Shown: piece after piece, positions 4,957 through 5,601 of the stretch
How the letters are laid out: each line of letters opens with the position of its first letter
How positions within the stretch are numbered: position 1 is the first letter of the stretch
Source of the DNA: Propionibacteriaceae bacterium
Lineage (GTDB): Bacteria > Actinomycetota > Actinomycetes > Propionibacteriales > Propionibacteriaceae
NCBI GenBank assembly: GCA_027353565.1
Contig: DAIEHO010000050.1
Coordinates: 1-5,601 of the forward strand
Direction: 5' to 3'
Length of the DNA: 5,601 bases
The notes under the pieces: generated by a model
Database searches by the model: none
Told to the model about the DNA's origin: nothing
Seen by the model: the letters and a program-made list of their open reading frames with translations, nothing else
Program-made: the position numbers and the translations under genes

Positions 4957-5601
4957 ATGGACCTCGACGTCGCGATGTGGCTGGTATCGGACGAGGCGGC
5001 CCCCTGGCTCGATCGCGCCGGGTCCGAGCCGGACCCCGAGTCGCTGGCCGCGGCCGACCGCTGGCGACGAGAGCTCCCTGCGGATCGGGCTGCTGCGGTC
5101 CTGACGCAGGTGTCGCTCCGGCGTGCGGCCGTGACGAAGCTGGGGGAGCGGGCCTCGGCCTTGTTCCTGACCCGCGACGGGCTCGAGCAGGCGACACGAC
5201 CGTCGGTCTCCCGGTGGCGAGCCTCCCGGATCGCTGCCACCGGGGTCGCCGACGTCTGGGACCTGGGCTGCGGGCTCGGTCTGGACGCGCTGGCGTTCGC
5301 GGACGAGGGTCTCGCCGTGACGGCCGTCGAACGCGATCCGGTCACCGCTGTGCTCGCCGCGGCGAATCTCGGGGCATCGGGGAGCGTCGTCACGGCCGAC
5401 ATCGCGGACCTGCCGGCTGAGGTGCCCGCTGAGGCCGCAGTCTTCCTCGACCCCGCACGTCGTACGGCGCGTGGCCGTTCGTGGGACGTGGCCGACCTCA
5501 GCCCGTCCTGGGAGGTGGTCACGCGCTTCCTCGATGGCCGGCGCGTGGCGTGCGTGAAGCTCGGACCCGGCGTCCCGTACAGGCTGCTGCCCGACCACGC
5601 C
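4957..5601 (+). CDS. Class I SAM-dependent methyltransferase, THUMP-like group, 3'-truncated
   Basis: SAM-dependent methyltransferase whose substrate is not established; 215 codons are visible and the frame is open to the window end. A helical N-terminal part contains KLGERASALFLTRDGLEQAT (61-80), which I recognise as typical of actinobacterial proteins annotated as THUMP-like class I methyltransferases. The Rossmann core follows: motif I DLGCGLGLD (102-110), an acidic post-I strand VTAVERD (121-127), the motif IV region FLDPARR (163-169) and VKLGPGVPY (200-208). The C-terminal THUMP-like part would lie beyond the window. FLDPARR is not an amino-MTase NPPY motif. THUMP domains bind tRNA-like RNA, so an RNA substrate is a reasonable inference, and the t6A genes nearby agree, but no target is shown. 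The ATG at 4957 is chosen over Met7 because a TAGGTT box is correctly spaced for a leaderless message. Confidence 0.85.
   Translation, partial: MDLDVAMWLVSDEAAPWLDRAGSEPDPESLAAADRWRRELPADRAAAVLTQVSLRRAAVTKLGERASALFLTRDGLEQATRPSVSRWRASRIAATGVADVWDLGCGLGLDALAFADEGLAVTAVERDPVTAVLAAANLGASGSVVTADIADLPAEVPAEAAVFLDPARRTARGRSWDVADLSPSWEVVTRFLDGRRVACVKLGPGVPYRLLPDHA

Noticed and set aside
4905..5522. An upstream extension of the minus-strand membrane protein that would make it about 334 residues.
   Set aside because: The added part is antisense to the methyltransferase coding region and shows no fold-like pattern, while ATG 4904 has a well-spaced -10 box.
4354..5598. A 414-codon minus-strand open frame opposite the Nudix end, the membrane-protein gene and the methyltransferase.
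   Set aside because: Its product is Arg/Gly/Asp-rich with no domain pattern, and the other frames hold recognisable proteins. Long antisense frames are expected in such GC-rich DNA.

Overview
The window looks like a chromosomal housekeeping region of a high-GC actinobacterium. The sequence is very GC-rich, its coding frames end codons strongly in G or C, several starts are GTG, and there are leaderless-type promoters. The gene order tsaE-tsaB-rimI-tsaD is also typical of actinobacteria. The order and protein style would fit Propionibacteriales (Nocardioidaceae-like), but that placement is a guess from pattern and was not searched.

Layout, left to right. (1) 2-1171 (+): most of a DEAD-box RNA helicase whose start lies before the window. 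(2) 1204-4427 (+): a tightly packed run of five genes, tsaE, tsaB, rimI, tsaD and a MutT/MTH1-like Nudix hydrolase. tsaB/rimI and rimI/tsaD overlap by 4 bases and tsaD/Nudix by 1 base. The only loose junction, tsaE-tsaB, holds a 19-residue mini-ORF that overlaps both neighbours. (3) 4428-4517: a short convergent gap with only weak hairpins. (4) 4518-4904 (-): a small two-helix membrane protein of unknown function. (5) 4905-4956: a 52-base divergent promoter region in which both genes seem to be read from leaderless transcripts. (6) 4957 to the right edge (+): the first 215 codons of a class I SAM-dependent methyltransferase of the THUMP-like group.

How the genes work together. TsaD, TsaB and TsaE are three of the four core bacterial proteins for N6-threonylcarbamoyladenosine (t6A) at position 37 of ANN-decoding tRNAs. 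The fourth, TsaC/TsaC2, which makes threonylcarbamoyl-AMP, is not in the window. RimI is an N-alpha-acetyltransferase (ribosomal protein S18 in E. coli) that often travels with tsaB/tsaD. The helicase and the THUMP-like methyltransferase give the neighbourhood an RNA and translation theme. The Nudix enzyme is the member whose link is not obvious, yet it is probably translated by coupling to tsaD.

No mobile element, CRISPR array, tRNA or rRNA gene was seen. The window is mostly ordinary core genome. The points worth a second look are the mini-ORF relay, the divergent leaderless promoters with an inverted repeat between them, the coupled Nudix gene and a 16-base palindrome inside tsaE.
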